A stretch of DNA of 64,000 nt from Miscanthus floridulus (GCF_019320115.1 NC_089597.1:114971401-115035400); one strand, 5' to 3'; positions 21,875 through 33,498 are shown, counted from the stretch's first letter. Program-made: numbers and translations. Notes: generated by a model from the letters alone, not told the origin.

Positions 21875-24800
21875 ATGCGACCGGCCTTCTCCGCCTACAA
21901 GCCATCGCCGTCCGGGAGGGAGAAGGGCAGGAGGAAGGGCGCCTCTGCGGCCGAACAGCTGCTCACCGGCCAGGCCCTCCCCCTCCGCACCCGCCTCCAC
22001 GACGCTCTCGCCCTCGGCCTCACCAAGTAATTACTGATTCCCACACTCTGACGACGAATTCATAGCATCTCTACTTCTCTATCTACAACCGTGCCGATGA
22101 ATTAGCACTTCTCCACAACGCAAACAAGCGTGCGTGTGCGCGTCAGTGGTTTCGGTAGCTCGGTTCGAAACTTTGGTGATTTCACTTGGTATAATCTCGC
22201 TCCAAGTTGAAAACAATAAAGGGTTGAACCCTGGGTTTGTATAATACATATCATACAGGACATAGTTACTTTAATATTTAGAGACATGGGATAGAAATAT
22301 AGAATCAAATTATTAGAGAAAGAATTGGGTTGTAGGGATGTTTTCTCACCAAGATTTGTGTTCTCCTTGCTCTTTTTTTTATCTTCTATGTATATGTCAG
22401 GTCTGATGGCCACGGTGCTAAAAAATGGCAGTCTACTGATGCTGGAGTACAGTCTCACGTGCTCAAATCGGTGGGTGCATTTGTCAGTTGTCTTTCAAAT
22501 GAACTGCTGAAACTTCCTCCTATAAAGGTAAAATCTCCTGTATTTCAGTTTGTGATACTATGCCTTGCTCAGCTGTTCCAAGTTATTCCCTAATGTCCTT
22601 GTGGTATACTCTTCCAGAGTGTTATGTTATGTATATATAAACATGAAAATACGCCTAAAGTATTTGTTTACCAGGAGTTGATTTCAGATATACTTGTAGC
22701 TCTGGAAGGTATTCTTAAGACAGAGAACATTTCGGTTCTGATCCAAGCAGCTGACGTGAGCTCAAAGTTTGTCTCTACCTTAGGAAATTCTGTTCGCCAA
22801 TACCCAGTTATGGAGATAGTTTCGTCCCTCTCATGCCATTTGTCAGCAAACCAGCTACGTATTGCTGTACCATGTGCAAGTGCATTGACCTGTATGTTGA
22901 ACAGCCTAGTTATAGCGAGAGCTTCAACTCAGGCAGAAATTTGGGAGGCTCTGGAGAAAACCAATGCGGTCGCGAGTGTTATTTCAGCTCTACAGAATTA
23001 CACCGAAGACGCCTACACCCTGAACTATCTGACGGAGATGATATCTCTGCTAAGAAGTATCCTGTGGATTTGGCCTTCCTCGAGATACCATGTATGGAGC
23101 AACCACAACTTGATGGCAAAACTAGCACATTACTGTCTTAGCGCTGAAACAACAGTTTCTGCGAAAATTCTTAAGCTATATGCTGCTTTAGGTACATCTG
23201 TGCCTGTGGTAATTCTCCTCTTTGACTTCTGTGTCAATTAAGTTTCCCATAGATATTTTGCATTCTCATTTGGTTTCCTCTTGCGCACCTGAAAACATCT
23301 AACTGTAATTCAGCTTTATGTGGCAATGGAGCAATGGTCCTTCTTAAGAATGAAGAGTTGATCACTAAGACCGGTGACCTTATGGGAAAATCTCATCCTA
23401 CTGCCACTAGGATTGAAGCATTAAGGCTCTGCCAGGTTTTTCTGGTAAGATTCGTATCAACAGAATTTGATGGTTGAATAATATGACACATCTACTACAT
23501 GTTTTTTCCCCAGAAAGAGAAACTAAAAATGGCTTTTTTCCTACAGAGATCTTCAAGGGGCTGCGATCAGTTGATGACTGCACATTGTCAGCCTATTGTT
23601 CAAGGCATAACCAATGCCATGTCTGAGATTCATGAAAAAACATTAGTAAGAGAGGGATGTCGGACTGCATTACTGGCACTTCGTTATTCTGGGAATCATC
23701 ATAGGTGCTTCTGGTCTAATGCTATTGATGAAGTATTATATAAGATTCTTTCTGGGAGCTGCACCTCTTCACATCACGCACATCAGACTTTGTGCCATGG
23801 CGAGCTGTTCAATATAGATTCCAAAGACATTATGAATATACATCCCTATTTATGGGATATACTCGGATATCTAGCAGTACATTGCGATAATGAGTATCTT
23901 TCCATAGGGAAACGGCAGAATAGTTTCTTGCAGGGACTGATATCATGTGCTTGGTAGGTACTTGGTTCTATCCCATTCGAGTGCAATTTTTCTGGAATAT
24001 TTCTTCAGTGCCACAAGGAACTTTTTATATTCATGTTCAGATCTAATTTTATCTACCTCATGCTTCTTTGTGCAGCTCGCTAGCGTCAGATTTAACTCTG
24101 AAAAACAGCCCCATGAAATTGTCTAAAGAGGAGCAGGAGCCGGCTTTGAGGGCAGTTCTTATGATGCTTCTCTCTCCTAGCCAATTCATTTTCTCTGAGG
24201 CAAGTTCTAAATTTCTGGAAGCTGTTGTACCATTAGGCAATGAATATATGAACATGCCCATGTCGTCACTAGAATCGAATGTTACCAGAAATCTTACGGC
24301 ATCTTTTGACTGTGTCAAGATCATGGCCAACCTCATGAACATAGCATGCTTGTTGTTAGTGCAATCTAACCATAGTCTCAACAAGAGGAGTGCTGTAGAT
24401 GTATTATCCAGCATTATTAAGGAATGTCTGCACGATCATTTGTACATTACGAGATCAAACTTTGCTTCTCATCTGCAATTTTGTTTTGATGGATGTTCAT
24501 GCTGCCATCTCTCTGAAGAGTGGGAAGGTGAAAATATTGTTTTCTTTTATGGTCTCGTAGTATTGTTTAATCTGCTGAAGAGTGACAGCTTTATTTGTTT
24601 TCATTGTAAAAGAAAGAAAGATGGGGGGATTGTGTGCCATGAATGCAGAGATTATTACACCGAAGGTTTGGTTGGAGTCCTCAAACATGCCTTGTGTCAG
24701 AACATGAGCCCAGGGCCCAAGTCTTATATTGCACATATACTGAGTTTGTTTGGCCTCTGGTTTTCCAAGCAAGTTGGGAGGAAATATGAGAAATGCTTTG

Positions 24801-26249
24801 TGTGATAACGAGCTAGTTGATCTGGAACTGTTGCTTGCAGATGATGAATCTCTAAGTGCTCATGCGGCTATCCTATCAGCAAGATGTCCTAAATTATTGC
24901 CATCTGAAAAATCTTTTGTCCACGATGGGTCAGTGACTGATGAATGGGGCAAAAGATCATGCTATCATGTTCGAGTGTCTGATCGTGTAGATAGTCATGC
25001 TCTGAAGAAAATTTTGGAATATGCATACACTGGGCTGGTCACTGTAGATGATGCCATTGTTAAGCCTGTAAAAACACTTGCAAAGTATTGCCACTTGAGA
25101 TCACTGCACTTGATGCTTAAGAAAGAGCAACCCAGATGGCACTCATGTCCCATATATGATCTTACTACAGCACTCGAACCAGTTAAACATTCATTCTCGT
25201 GAGTACACTATTTCATTTATTCTAACCTGTGAGCCAAAAGTCAAGACATGCTGACTAGTCTTTATTTTGCCCAACTTTTATCTGGACATATGATACCAGG
25301 CACCTGTTGCTAAAACTTCTAGTTATTCACATCACAATTATAATATTGGTTATTTGCATTCTAAATTTCTGATGCTACTTTGAAGGGTTCTTTATAAACT
25401 ATTATTAGACAGAGCCCAAGAAGAGATCACACCTGGCCTTATATTATCATGTGTTATAATCCCTATGCTCAGTACTATCTTTGCTTTTTAACAAGTTTTG
25501 CTGACTCTCGATGTAGTTCGTTACATTTAATTTCCAGGGACATCATTTTGGAGGCCCAATCTAATGACAAAATGGAGTGTCACCATGGCTCATGCCAGTT
25601 ATCAACTCCTCATATCCATAGCCATAAGATCGTTTTGAGTGTGAGCTGCGATTACCTTCGTGCTTTGTTTCAGTCCGGGATGCATGAGAGGTATGCCTTT
25701 TGTTTCTTGGCATCTCAAAGCAGGGTACTACACGCATTTTGTTTCTTGGTTATCTATAAGGATGTGTCATGAAAGTTTAAAACAATTGATAAGAACCATG
25801 TGTGCAGCTTTGCAGAGATTATCAGAGTTCCAGTCGGGTGGGAAGCATTGAGAATACTAGTTCAGTGGTTCTACTCAGGCGAGCTGCCTAGAGTTCCACC
25901 TGATTGCCGATGGAAGACTCTGAGTACAGAAGAGAAACTATCTATTCTGAAATCATACGCAGAGCTGTCATCCCTGGCTGACTTCTGGTTCCTGGATGGA
26001 GTGAAGGAAGAGAGCCTTGAAGTGTTGACCTCATGCCTGAATTCCAGCACAAACGCCTCCCTCGAGTTCATTGGCTTTGCAGCAAACTTGGGCCAGTGGG
26101 AACTGGTGGAGGCCGCCATCAGCAGCGTGGCGCATCTGTACCCCAAGCTGCGAGACTCTGGTCGGTTGGAGCAGCTTGATGAAGACGTGCTCAACATGCT
26201 GCGGACAGAGTATGTCAGGTATTCACAGCACTGCAGCGCAAGTAACTGA
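21875..26249 (+). CDS. ARM-like repeat plus BTB/POZ protein (At1g04390-like), eight exons, apparent frameshift
   Basis: Exons inferred from GT-AG sites and frame continuity: 21875-22026, 22401-22527, 22675-23191, 23314-23444, 23547-23953, 24076-25198, 25538-25690, 25808-26249. The sum is 3052 bases, so restoring two bases gives a 1017-residue protein, near the Arabidopsis At1g04390 type. Residues about 40-670 are helical and ARM-like. The first BTB follows from NELVDLELLLADDESLSAHAAILSARCP (about 690-800). The second includes HIHSHKIVLSVSCDYLRALFQSGM and GWEALRILVQWFYSGELP (about 820-925). The tail is helical and BACK-like. Such proteins are thought to be substrate adaptors for CUL3 ubiquitin ligases. 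Near 24758 the frame ending SLFGL shifts to GFPSKLGG: two bases appear lost, either a disabling mutation or a sequence error. The start ATG at 21875 gives MRPAFSAYK; an in-frame upstream ATG at 21788 is less likely. Confidence 0.88.
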
Positions 26250-26720
26250 ATCCTCAATGTCATGGAGTTGCGTGGTAGGTTTTTTTGAGGAGGCGTTTAG
26301 AGACTCGTCGTTTGGGGAGTTGGCATTTGGCACCGAGGATGTACAGCATGTTGTAGTATATGCTTAAAATAGACATCTTATGGTGGTGGTATACACAGCT
26401 TTTGCGTGTCGATGGGTCGAGTGTGGCCATCTGGATATTTGATCCACAAGAGGCTAGTGTCCAGTGAGTACCTTGCGGCACGACAGTTCACGGTGTGATG
26501 GCAATGGATTCACTTGCTCGCGAGTATAAAACTGGGAATCCACCCGGTAGCAGCAAAAGTTTCCCTGCATAATGAAGGAAGATGATCCTGTCTTTCGATT
26601 TTGTGCACTAAGTTTAAACGGATGATTACGAGTTATTATCCCCAAAATTTGAAATTGTGTGATTTTGTGGGGTTGGCTGTAGCAATCAATCCACATTAGA
26701 GCTTTATAATATAATAGAAC
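26250..26720. other. BTB gene 3' flank
   Basis: Holds the probable 3' untranslated region of the BTB gene, with AT-rich stretches near 26620-26720 (for example TTATAATATAATAGAAC). No other gene seen. Confidence 0.5.
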
Positions 26721-26728
26721 TAAGGCCC

Positions 26729-26893
26729 CAGCGGCGGATCCACAGGGGCTGGGGGGGCTCCAGCCCCTCCTAATTTTTTGATTTCAAGCCTAATCACTGT
26801 AGCAAAAGCTTATTTTCACCATTAAATCTTCATGCAAATCAACATCTCCATTGTTTTAGCCCCCCTTTATCCCGCATCGTGCATCCGCCACTG
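26729..26893. mobile_element. hAT-type MITE (165 bp) with 8-bp target duplication
   Basis: Terminal inverted repeats CAGCGGCGGATCCAC and, at the other end, GTGCATCCGCCACTG (13 of 15 matching as complements). Flanks TAAGGCCC (26721-26728) and TAAGGCCT (26894-26901) match at 7 of 8 bases, the duplication size of hAT elements. The interior has GGGGGGGCTCCAGCCCC near the left end and AGCCCCCC near the right, forming subterminal inverted repeats. Confidence 0.8.
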
Positions 26894-26895
26894 TA

Positions 26896-27177
26896 AGGCC
26901 TTGTTTAATACCCCTGCGATTATCATGATTAGATTATATAGTCACATTTTGATCTAAACGGGGTTTATTTTATATGATGGACTATTATAATCAAAACCCT
27001 TGATTACCATAACCTCGTAATTTGGGTGAAGACTAGGTTATAGGAGATTATAGATGATGAAAGCCTGAAAGTCCAACATACCCTAACCGATTGTTAAACT
27101 ATTAAGAATAAAATAGGAATTTCTCACTTTAATCAACCTTAATCAATCACTATAATCCAGGGACCCAAACACTATAG
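26896..27177. mobile_element. Probable Tourist-like MITE
   Basis: Left end GGCCTTGTTTAATACCCCTGCGATTAT and right end TATAATCCAGGGACCCAAACA are imperfect inverted complements (GTTT...CCCTG.GATTAT). The interior is AT-rich, with ATCATGATTAG-like inverted motifs. The target duplication is obscured because the hAT MITE lies flush against the left end and the right end was tandemly duplicated. Confidence 0.5.
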
Positions 27178-27284
27178 GAGAAGGGAAAGGTACATTGAAA
27201 AGCGAGAATGTTAAGCCTATAATCCAGGGACCCAAACACTCTAGGAGAAGGGAAAGGTACATTAAAAAGTGAGAATGTTAAGTA
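27151..27284. repeat. Tandem duplication, period 67 bp, two copies
   Basis: TATAATCCAGGGACCCAAAC starts at 27151 and again at 27218, each followed by the same AGGAGAAGGGAAAGGTACATT block and ending GAGAATGTTAAG. A few substitutions separate the copies. The unit includes the right end of the adjacent MITE. Confidence 0.9.
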
Positions 27285-28457
27285 TTTTAGGATAAAATAT
27301 CAATTCTATAAGTTTAACATCTAGCTATTATTAGTTGTATAGTGGAAGCATAGGCCGCTGAAATGTTTTTGTCACTATAAGAAGGCTCGGAAATGACCTC
27401 GAATTACTACTCGATGGGCCAACGGTCCAATAGTGGCCCAGTGACGATGGTCGTAGGCATGAGCAAATGTGGCCCAGAAGATGAAAGGAGGATGCAACGC
27501 AACAAATAAACCGAGGAACAGATGGCCCTGAGCACCAGCACAAATAGCCACACGCTTCCCTCAAGTAGTCAAGTTCGTCAGCTCAGCAGCAGGGAACAGC
27601 TGTACCCGAAGCCATTGGAGTGGAGCAGAGCAGCTCGACGAATACGCGGTCAAGATGCTAGCGTTTTCGGTTGTCGCAGCCGCAGCTCCATGGACGACGC
27701 GAGCGCGTGAGATGGGGATCTCGTTGGTTGAAGTAGAGTACACAGTCTACGCAGCTTCTTGTCTCCGTCCATGTTGGTGAATGACTGGAACGGCGACTAC
27801 GCATACCGTCGTATTGTACGCTGCTCTGATCTCTCCCTGGGACCTGGGCGCTCTGCTTCTCATTGGTCTGATCGATCTCGCTCTGCAGATCCCCCTGATC
27901 CTGCTGCTGCTCATACTACAGCACGCAGATCTGGGGATGGATCGACGACTGCAGCCGGCGGCCAAGTGGCACTGCCGAGCCCAGCTCGGCACCGCACTGA
28001 CACACTCCAGCTCGCCAGCCAGCCAGCCAGCCACGCTGGCGGTTGGTCACACAACGGGCACCTGCGGTGTCCAGTGTCCACTGATCCGTTACCACTCTCT
28101 CACTCCACGACAGCAATCGATCTACTCCTGGCACTTGCTTGTGGCCCAGTTATTTCATTTCACCCGAGAAATCCATTTGTCATGGACTAAAATTTAGCCC
28201 TTAAACTTAGTCCCGTTGGACTGCTTATATCCATAAGCTAAACTTTAGTCGTCCAATCTACGATGACTGATTTGCCACCTGTCGTGGGTATTGGGCGTCT
28301 AGCTCGCCCCCAAAGACGTTTTAGCCTAGTTTTGGTCCTTTTGAGGAGCAAATGAACTACCCTTTAGGTTTGTGGATTTGCTCACTTTTAACTCACCTAT
28401 TTGGATCCTCAAGATAGAAAAAAAAACTAAAAGTATAGGACTAAAGTTTTACCATAG
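27285..28457. other. Intergenic stretch
   Basis: No gene recognised. Short overlapping frames on both strands at 27510-28200 (for example 27759-28190) show no protein family or codon signal that I can support. The stretch 28190-28440 contains several TTTAGTCC-like words in both orientations and is probably an old MITE. Confidence 0.35.
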
Positions 28458-28458
28458 C

Positions 28459-28692
28459 ATCCAAAAATAATGACGTTTTTTATTTTCAGACATCATGTTT
28501 GATCGTTCGTCTTATTCAAAAATTTTATATAAATTATAAAATAAATAAATCATTATTAAAGTATCTTTAATAATAAAATAAGTCATAACAAAATAGATGA
28601 TATTTATATTATAAATATTTTGAATAAGACGGATGATCAAATAAGATGTTTAAAAGTAAAAAAAAACGACATTATTTTTGGATGGAGGGAGC
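28459..28692. mobile_element. Stowaway/Mariner-like MITE with long inverted arms
   Basis: The left arm begins CATCCAAAAATAATGACG and the right arm ends CGACATTATTTTTGGATG. The match continues inward through CGTCTTATTCAAAAA and its complement, so nearly the whole element folds on itself. The right end carries GGAGGGAG, the complement of the CTCCCTCC terminus of grass Stowaways; the left terminus has lost it. Confidence 0.7.
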
Positions 28693-28884
28693 ACTCCGAA
28701 AGAAAAAAATACTCCTAGGAACATATAAAACACAGCAGCAACATGGGAAGATCAGCAGCAAGCATAGGGCAGTACAGGCTGTCCATGTCCCTCCGGCCTC
28801 CGCTACCGTCCAAGCTAGCGTTCAATAAACAACATGTGTCACAGGTGGAACCCCGCGACAGAACATAATTGCGCTTATCCTAGT

Positions 28885-29553
28885 GCCTTTTGGCAGGGCT
28901 CCCGCCGGAGCTGTATCAAAGGGTGATTTGCACAAAGCCTCCTTCGACGGAGCACCGGAAGAGCCGGAGCCCTTTTATGCAGTGGCAGACGGAGCCACGA
29001 AACCGAGCTTCTCCGGACTCCTCCTCCGTCAGGGCGAAAAAGGACGCGATGGTCCTCCGCTGGTTAGAGCGATGAGCATCCGTCGCTGCGAGGCCGGCCC
29101 GTTTTCCGGTGCCTGTACGTAGAGAAAGGAGAGGACTTGCTAGCAAGAATTGGAGAAAAGATAGGGTTTTCAATGCAAAAATACAAGAAAGAAAATAAAG
29201 GATAGCACCAATAATTTAAAAATAGACCAGGGCTCTCAATGGAAAAACAACTATTAGCTTCCTCAGAAATGGACCAAATCACCAGATGCTTGTAAAATAT
29301 ATATAACAAATCACACAAATGTTAAAAAATAGTAAAACCAATTTTTCTAGGTTGGGTTTTACTACATCTGCACCATAGTAAAATAATAAATAGGGGTATT
29401 ATAGATATTTACCATCTTTCCCGTTCTAGACAAAAAGGAGGAACCATTTTGCTAAACGTTTTTCAAAATAGCTTCAGCTCTTTCAGATGAGCCACTTCTT
29501 CGGAAGAGCTAAAGCCGGAGCTTTTTTGAAGGAGCCGGAGCCCTACCTAACAA
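28885..29553. mobile_element. Probable non-autonomous DNA transposon with GGCTCCGGC-rich ends
   Basis: The left end has GGCAGGGCTCCCGCCGGAGC; the right end has GGAGCCGGAGCCCTACCTAACAAG, whose complement gives the same GGGCTCCGGC core. The ends contain repeated GCCGGAGC words, while the interior (29120-29440) is AT-rich. Exact boundaries and target duplication are not clear. Confidence 0.5.
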
Positions 29554-29668
29554 GCCGGAGTATTAATATTAGCACCAAAGCACTAGTAGCAATTGACTAA
29601 TAATCAATAACAAGCCGGAGTATTAATATTAGCACCAAAGCACTAGTAGCAATTGACTAATAATCAAT
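29549..29668. repeat. Tandem duplication, period 60 bp, essentially identical copies
   Basis: The unit AACAAGCCGGAGTATTAATA...GACTAATAATCAAT at 29549-29608 is repeated at 29609-29668 without a visible difference. The identity implies a recent event, in contrast to the diverged 67-bp and 157-bp duplications nearby. The first unit abuts the right end of the preceding transposon. Confidence 0.92.
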
Positions 29669-30173
29669 TAACGGGGCCCTTTTTGTGTTTTACGTATACC
29701 GTAACATGGCAGGCGCCAGGCGGTCTAGCTGAGCTGCCTCTCCCGTTGGTGGGGCAGGAAGTCAAGGCGCCGGACGGTGGCAGCCGTCGCGTCGCGGCCG
29801 CGAGACGGCGAGAGACCCGTCGGACCGACGGCCGGACGGACGGAGCAGGCGAGCAGCGTGCGTAGCGTACACTGCAGGTGCTGGGTGGAGAGCTGGGGGC
29901 AGTGCAGGGAAAGGCGAGCTCTCCAGCCCCAGCCATTGGCACGGCTTCTGATGGATCTCCAGCACCAAAGCTCTCCTTTTTTTTTATCTCCATCAGACTT
30001 CGGGCAGAGCCCTCAGGTCAGGCATCACTCGCAGGTGCAGGTGCAGGTGCAGGTGCAGGTGCCGGTGCCGTGCCGTTGGTTTTGATGGCGGCTCAGCTTT
30101 TCTTCGGACCATGATGGTGGGGGTACGGGCAGCCTTTTCACACTTTGGGGGCTGTCAGTCATCACTACTCCAA
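29669..30173. other. GC-rich intergenic stretch with hexamer microsatellite
   Basis: Contains a (GGTGCA)-type hexamer run at about 30030-30066 followed by GGTGCC copies. Short frames on both strands look random and GC-driven. No gene supported. Confidence 0.5.
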
Positions 30174-30432
30174 GGGGGTGTTTAGTTTTGGACATGCAAA
30201 CTTTGCATAGTTGGACAAAGTTTGCGCATGCAAACTTTGCATAGTGAAGATTTCATACTGTAGCATTTTGTTTGTATTTGTGAATTATTGTCAAACATTG
30301 ATTAATTAGGCTCAAAAGATTCGTCTCGCAAAGTTAAAGCAAACTGTGCAATTAGTTTTTGATTTCGTCTATATTTAATACTCCATGTATGTACCGCAAG
30401 TTTGATGTGACGAGAAATCTTCTTTTTTACTG
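30174..30432. mobile_element. Truncated Tourist-like repeat
   Basis: Starts GGGGGTGTTTAGTTTTGG and contains AATTAGGCTCAAAAGATTCG, GCAAACTGTGCAATTAG and GTTTGATGTGACGAGAAATC. These are the complements, in reverse order, of blocks in the complete copy at 38709-38981. The right terminus is missing: homology stops near 30432. Confidence 0.65.
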
Positions 30433-32187
30433 TGCACAGTACGTACTTCCGTCCGGTCTGGCCGTTTCTTCCGTTCCCTTCGTTACTTGGGCTGCTGCCA
30501 TTTCTCGTTCAACCTGAATCTCTTCTGCTAAAGGCAGCTCCAAAGATCCATGATGCTCCATGCACCCTGTTCGCCTGATTGAATCCAGATAACAGCATCA
30601 GCTAACTTATAAGCCATAGAAACGATCTAGGGAAGATGGTGATGGCCGTTAGCGTTTGCCTTGCCACTAACCACCGTTAGCGAGCGCACATTGGCCATTG
30701 CAACCCCCAGCGGCCAACGCACTGGAATGGAATTCCACCCTGTGTTCCCATGATCCATGAGGATGCTTGCTCCATGGTGCTCCAGTATACAGATAGATCT
30801 GTCATCTAGGGCGTGCCGTGCCATCAATGGGCTGCGCTGCAATGCGTCGACCTACGCCCAAGAACGAGCGACGCACAGCTGCAACACGCTACTACCACGC
30901 TAGGAGTACACTCATGGCACCCTCTGCACCCCGGAGGAGGCACCCGACCCGGTGGCCCGGTCCATCCATGCATGCATGCACGCTCTGAGCTGCACTTCTG
31001 CTGCACCTGCGCTGCGCTGCGGCCGCGGCCAGCAGGGAAGGAGACGGCGAGAGAACCGCCGCGCCGGGACCGTCAGCAAGCGGCCAACGGTAGGATCGGG
31101 TCAGGATCAGGATCACCTCCACGCGCCATCAATAAAGTGCAAGACGGTGGCAGTGGCAGGCGGCCGGGGGTGAAAAGCTGCGCGCCGTGTCACAGTCACA
31201 GTTAGGAGTACAGGCAGGCAGGCGCCGCAGTGCCGCGGCCCGGCGTGGCGTCGGCGTGGGGCGTGGCGTCCACATGTGCCGCGCAGCTTGCTGAATGCTG
31301 AATGCTGAGGCCTGACGGACGCCGGCACCGCGCGGCGCAGGTGAGTGACATGGGACGCCCACGCGGCAGCGATCGCGGTGAGTGACGCCTGTGCCTTTGC
31401 TCTTTTGCCGTGAGTAAAGAAAAGCTGGCCAGTGGCCACCATCACCATGCCGCCTGCCTGCCTGCGCTGCGCGAATATTTAGCACATGCGGCACAGTGCC
31501 CGGATCCAGAGCGGAGCAGATCAAGCCGGAGCCCGCCCCGGTTTTTTTTGCATTGCGCATTTGCATGCCACTGCCCTGGCTCTGCGCCTACTGCCCACCA
31601 TGTGCTGACTCCGATGCAGTGCAGGTAACCACAGACAATGAGAGCTTGCTTGCTGCAAACTGCGTGACTGGCAGACTGCGTCTGCGTCTGCGTCTGCGTG
31701 CCCGGATTTCCATCGCTCTGCCCTAGAAATGCTGCCATCATTTCGTTCTGTTCGCATCGGCATCGCGTTGCATTGCATCCTGTTCAAACTTCGAAACAAC
31801 AGATGGAACAGTAGCCGTCGATCTGAACAATGGCCCGTTACGGGAAATTCAGATCATAGGCAGGCAGGTTGCACCGTTTTTCAGAAGATTTCCCACCATT
31901 TGAATTCACATTCAACCAAATCAGAAGAGAGCGGTAGCAGTACAAAACTCGAATTTACAGTCGAGCGAAAAAAAAACAGTCAATTGATTAGACAACCACG
32001 TCCCCCATCGTCGTCGTCGTCTCCAAAGAACAAACAAGACAAAACCAACCAGCAGCCAAGCTATCATCCATCATCATGATGGTCGATGGCAACAGCCCAG
32101 CCGTTCTGCATGCAAACGAGACAAACACGAGGTCGCGGGGCTGCGGGCTGCCCCCCCGGTCAAGTCAAACGGCCGGGGTTCGTCAAA
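30433..32187. other. Intergenic stretch and probable DUF1645 3' untranslated region
   Basis: No gene recognised. A GCGTCT hexamer run lies at about 31677-31703. Several short GC-rich frames overlap on both strands and look spurious. The part nearest 32187 is probably the 3' untranslated region of the minus-strand DUF1645 gene. Confidence 0.4.
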
Positions 32188-33498
32188 TCAGCCGGAGGAT
32201 CTCGCCAGCTCGCCGCTCCACGCTTGCGCCTTCCGCCCCAGCGATGACCAGGACCTCGCGGCCGCCGCCGCCGCGGCGGCGTCCTTGGCCGAGGCGGTGT
32301 CCTTCTTGTCCTTGAAGAAGCCGAACACGGGGCGCGAGCACACGGGCACGTTGAGCACCACGGGCGCCACGCGGACGCCGGACGAGTAGGACCGGTCCAC
32401 CGCCGCGCGGGACCGCGACTTGGACGCCGCGTGGAAGCTGCAGGGGGAGCTGGAGCTGCGTTCCAGCCCCTGGAACACGATCTTGCCCGACGAGTTCATG
32501 CGCGGGGAGTCCACGGAGAGGCAGCGCGGGGGTGGCGGCGGCGAGGGCCGGCGCCGGGCCGGGCTGCGCCAGGCGCGGGTGGAGGTGTTGGAGGAGGAAG
32601 AGGTGGAGTGGCGGTGGTGGGAGTGGGAGGAGCGGCGGACCAGGCGGATGCGGGGCGGGTTGGGGTCGGCGGCGGCGGCGGAGTCGAGCGAGAGGCGGGG
32701 CACGTCGTCGTGGTCGTGCCCGGAGGAGGAGGACGAGGAGGAGAGCGAGAAGCGGGAGGACGCCAGCGACAGCGACGCCTCCGAGTCGGAGCTGTCGCGC
32801 AGGAGGAGCGGCGCCGACGCGAGGTCCGACGCGCGCCCGGTGGTGTTCCGCTGGAGCAGGAGCTTCAGCGACCTCGCCGCCGCGGAGTTCGTCGCCCTCG
32901 CCGGCGCGGGGGTCTTCGCCGCCGTGGGCGACGGCGACGGAGACGCTGACGCCTTGGCGCTCGGGCTCTGCGCGGCCGCCGCCGCTCTCTTGAGCCCCAG
33001 CAGCTCGCGCCAGCGGCTAGAGCAGCTGGGCGCCTTGGGCGAGAACGCGTAGGGGTCGGTGCCGTCAGCCGCCGCTGCTACCGCCGCGGCGCGGAGAGGC
33101 TTGATCGGCTCCGTGCTGGGCGCCGGCATTGCCATTGCCTCCTCCGGCAGCAGCGCCGGCGCGGGTGCGGCGGCGGCCGCCTCCGGATCCGGCAGAGGCG
33201 CCGCCGCTGCCGCCTTCCTCAGCGGCAGCAGCTTGCCGTCGGCGAAGAGCTCGTCCGCGGGGAGCATGGTTGCGGAGCCGCCGAGGCTGAACTCGAAGTC
33301 GATGAAGTCCTTGGAGATCGCGGGCTCCGGCGTCGCCGCCACGGCCATGGCGACGGGATCCACCACCACCAGGTCGGCGGCGTCGCGGCTGAAGGACACG
33401 CGCGGGCTCAGCCACCCGTACGGCACCGGCACGGCGGCTGGCGCGGCCGCGGGGAGGTTACTGGCGACGGCGGAGGCCATGGACCGCGGCGGTGGCAA
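32188..33498 (-). CDS. DUF1645 family protein (436 aa)
   Basis: Intact single-exon gene. Diagnostic family motifs in order: FIDFEFSLGGSATMLPADELFADGKLLPLR (about residues 65-95), SRWRELLGLKR (about 160-170), SLKLLLQRN (about 210), a Ser-rich RFSLSSSSSSSG stretch with RLSLDS, then SVDSPRMNSSGKIVFQGLERSSSSPCSFH (about 330-360), DRSYSSGVRVAPVVLNVPVCSR and VFGFFKDKK. DUF1645 members are plant-specific, probably intrinsically disordered, and of unknown biochemistry; rice OsSGL, linked to grain length and stress tolerance, belongs to this family. Ala and Ser homopolymers reflect the high GC content. The start could be the ATG at 33498 (MPPPRSM) or the in-frame ATG at 33480 (MASAVASN). The 3' end ends GELARSSG. 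No intron is seen. Confidence 0.88.
   Translation of the reverse strand: MPPPRSMASAVASNLPAAAPAAVPVPYGWLSPRVSFSRDAADLVVVDPVAMAVAATPEPAISKDFIDFEFSLGGSATMLPADELFADGKLLPLRKAAAAAPLPDPEAAAAAPAPALLPEEAMAMPAPSTEPIKPLRAAAVAAAADGTDPYAFSPKAPSCSSRWRELLGLKRAAAAAQSPSAKASASPSPSPTAAKTPAPARATNSAAARSLKLLLQRNTTGRASDLASAPLLLRDSSDSEASLSLASSRFSLSSSSSSSGHDHDDVPRLSLDSAAAADPNPPRIRLVRRSSHSHHRHSTSSSSNTSTRAWRSPARRRPSPPPPPRCLSVDSPRMNSSGKIVFQGLERSSSSPCSFHAASKSRSRAAVDRSYSSGVRVAPVVLNVPVCSRPVFGFFKDKKDTASAKDAAAAAAAARSWSSLGRKAQAWSGELARSSG

Noticed and set aside
27759..28190. Overlapping plus-strand frames of 138-143 codons
   Set aside because: Two frames of similar length in the same DNA, no family match and no promoter; judged random.
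32420..33052. 210-codon plus-strand frame over the DUF1645 gene
   Set aside because: Runs opposite a well-supported gene; its Gly/Arg/Glu repeats are the shadow of the Ala/Ser/Pro-rich sense frame.
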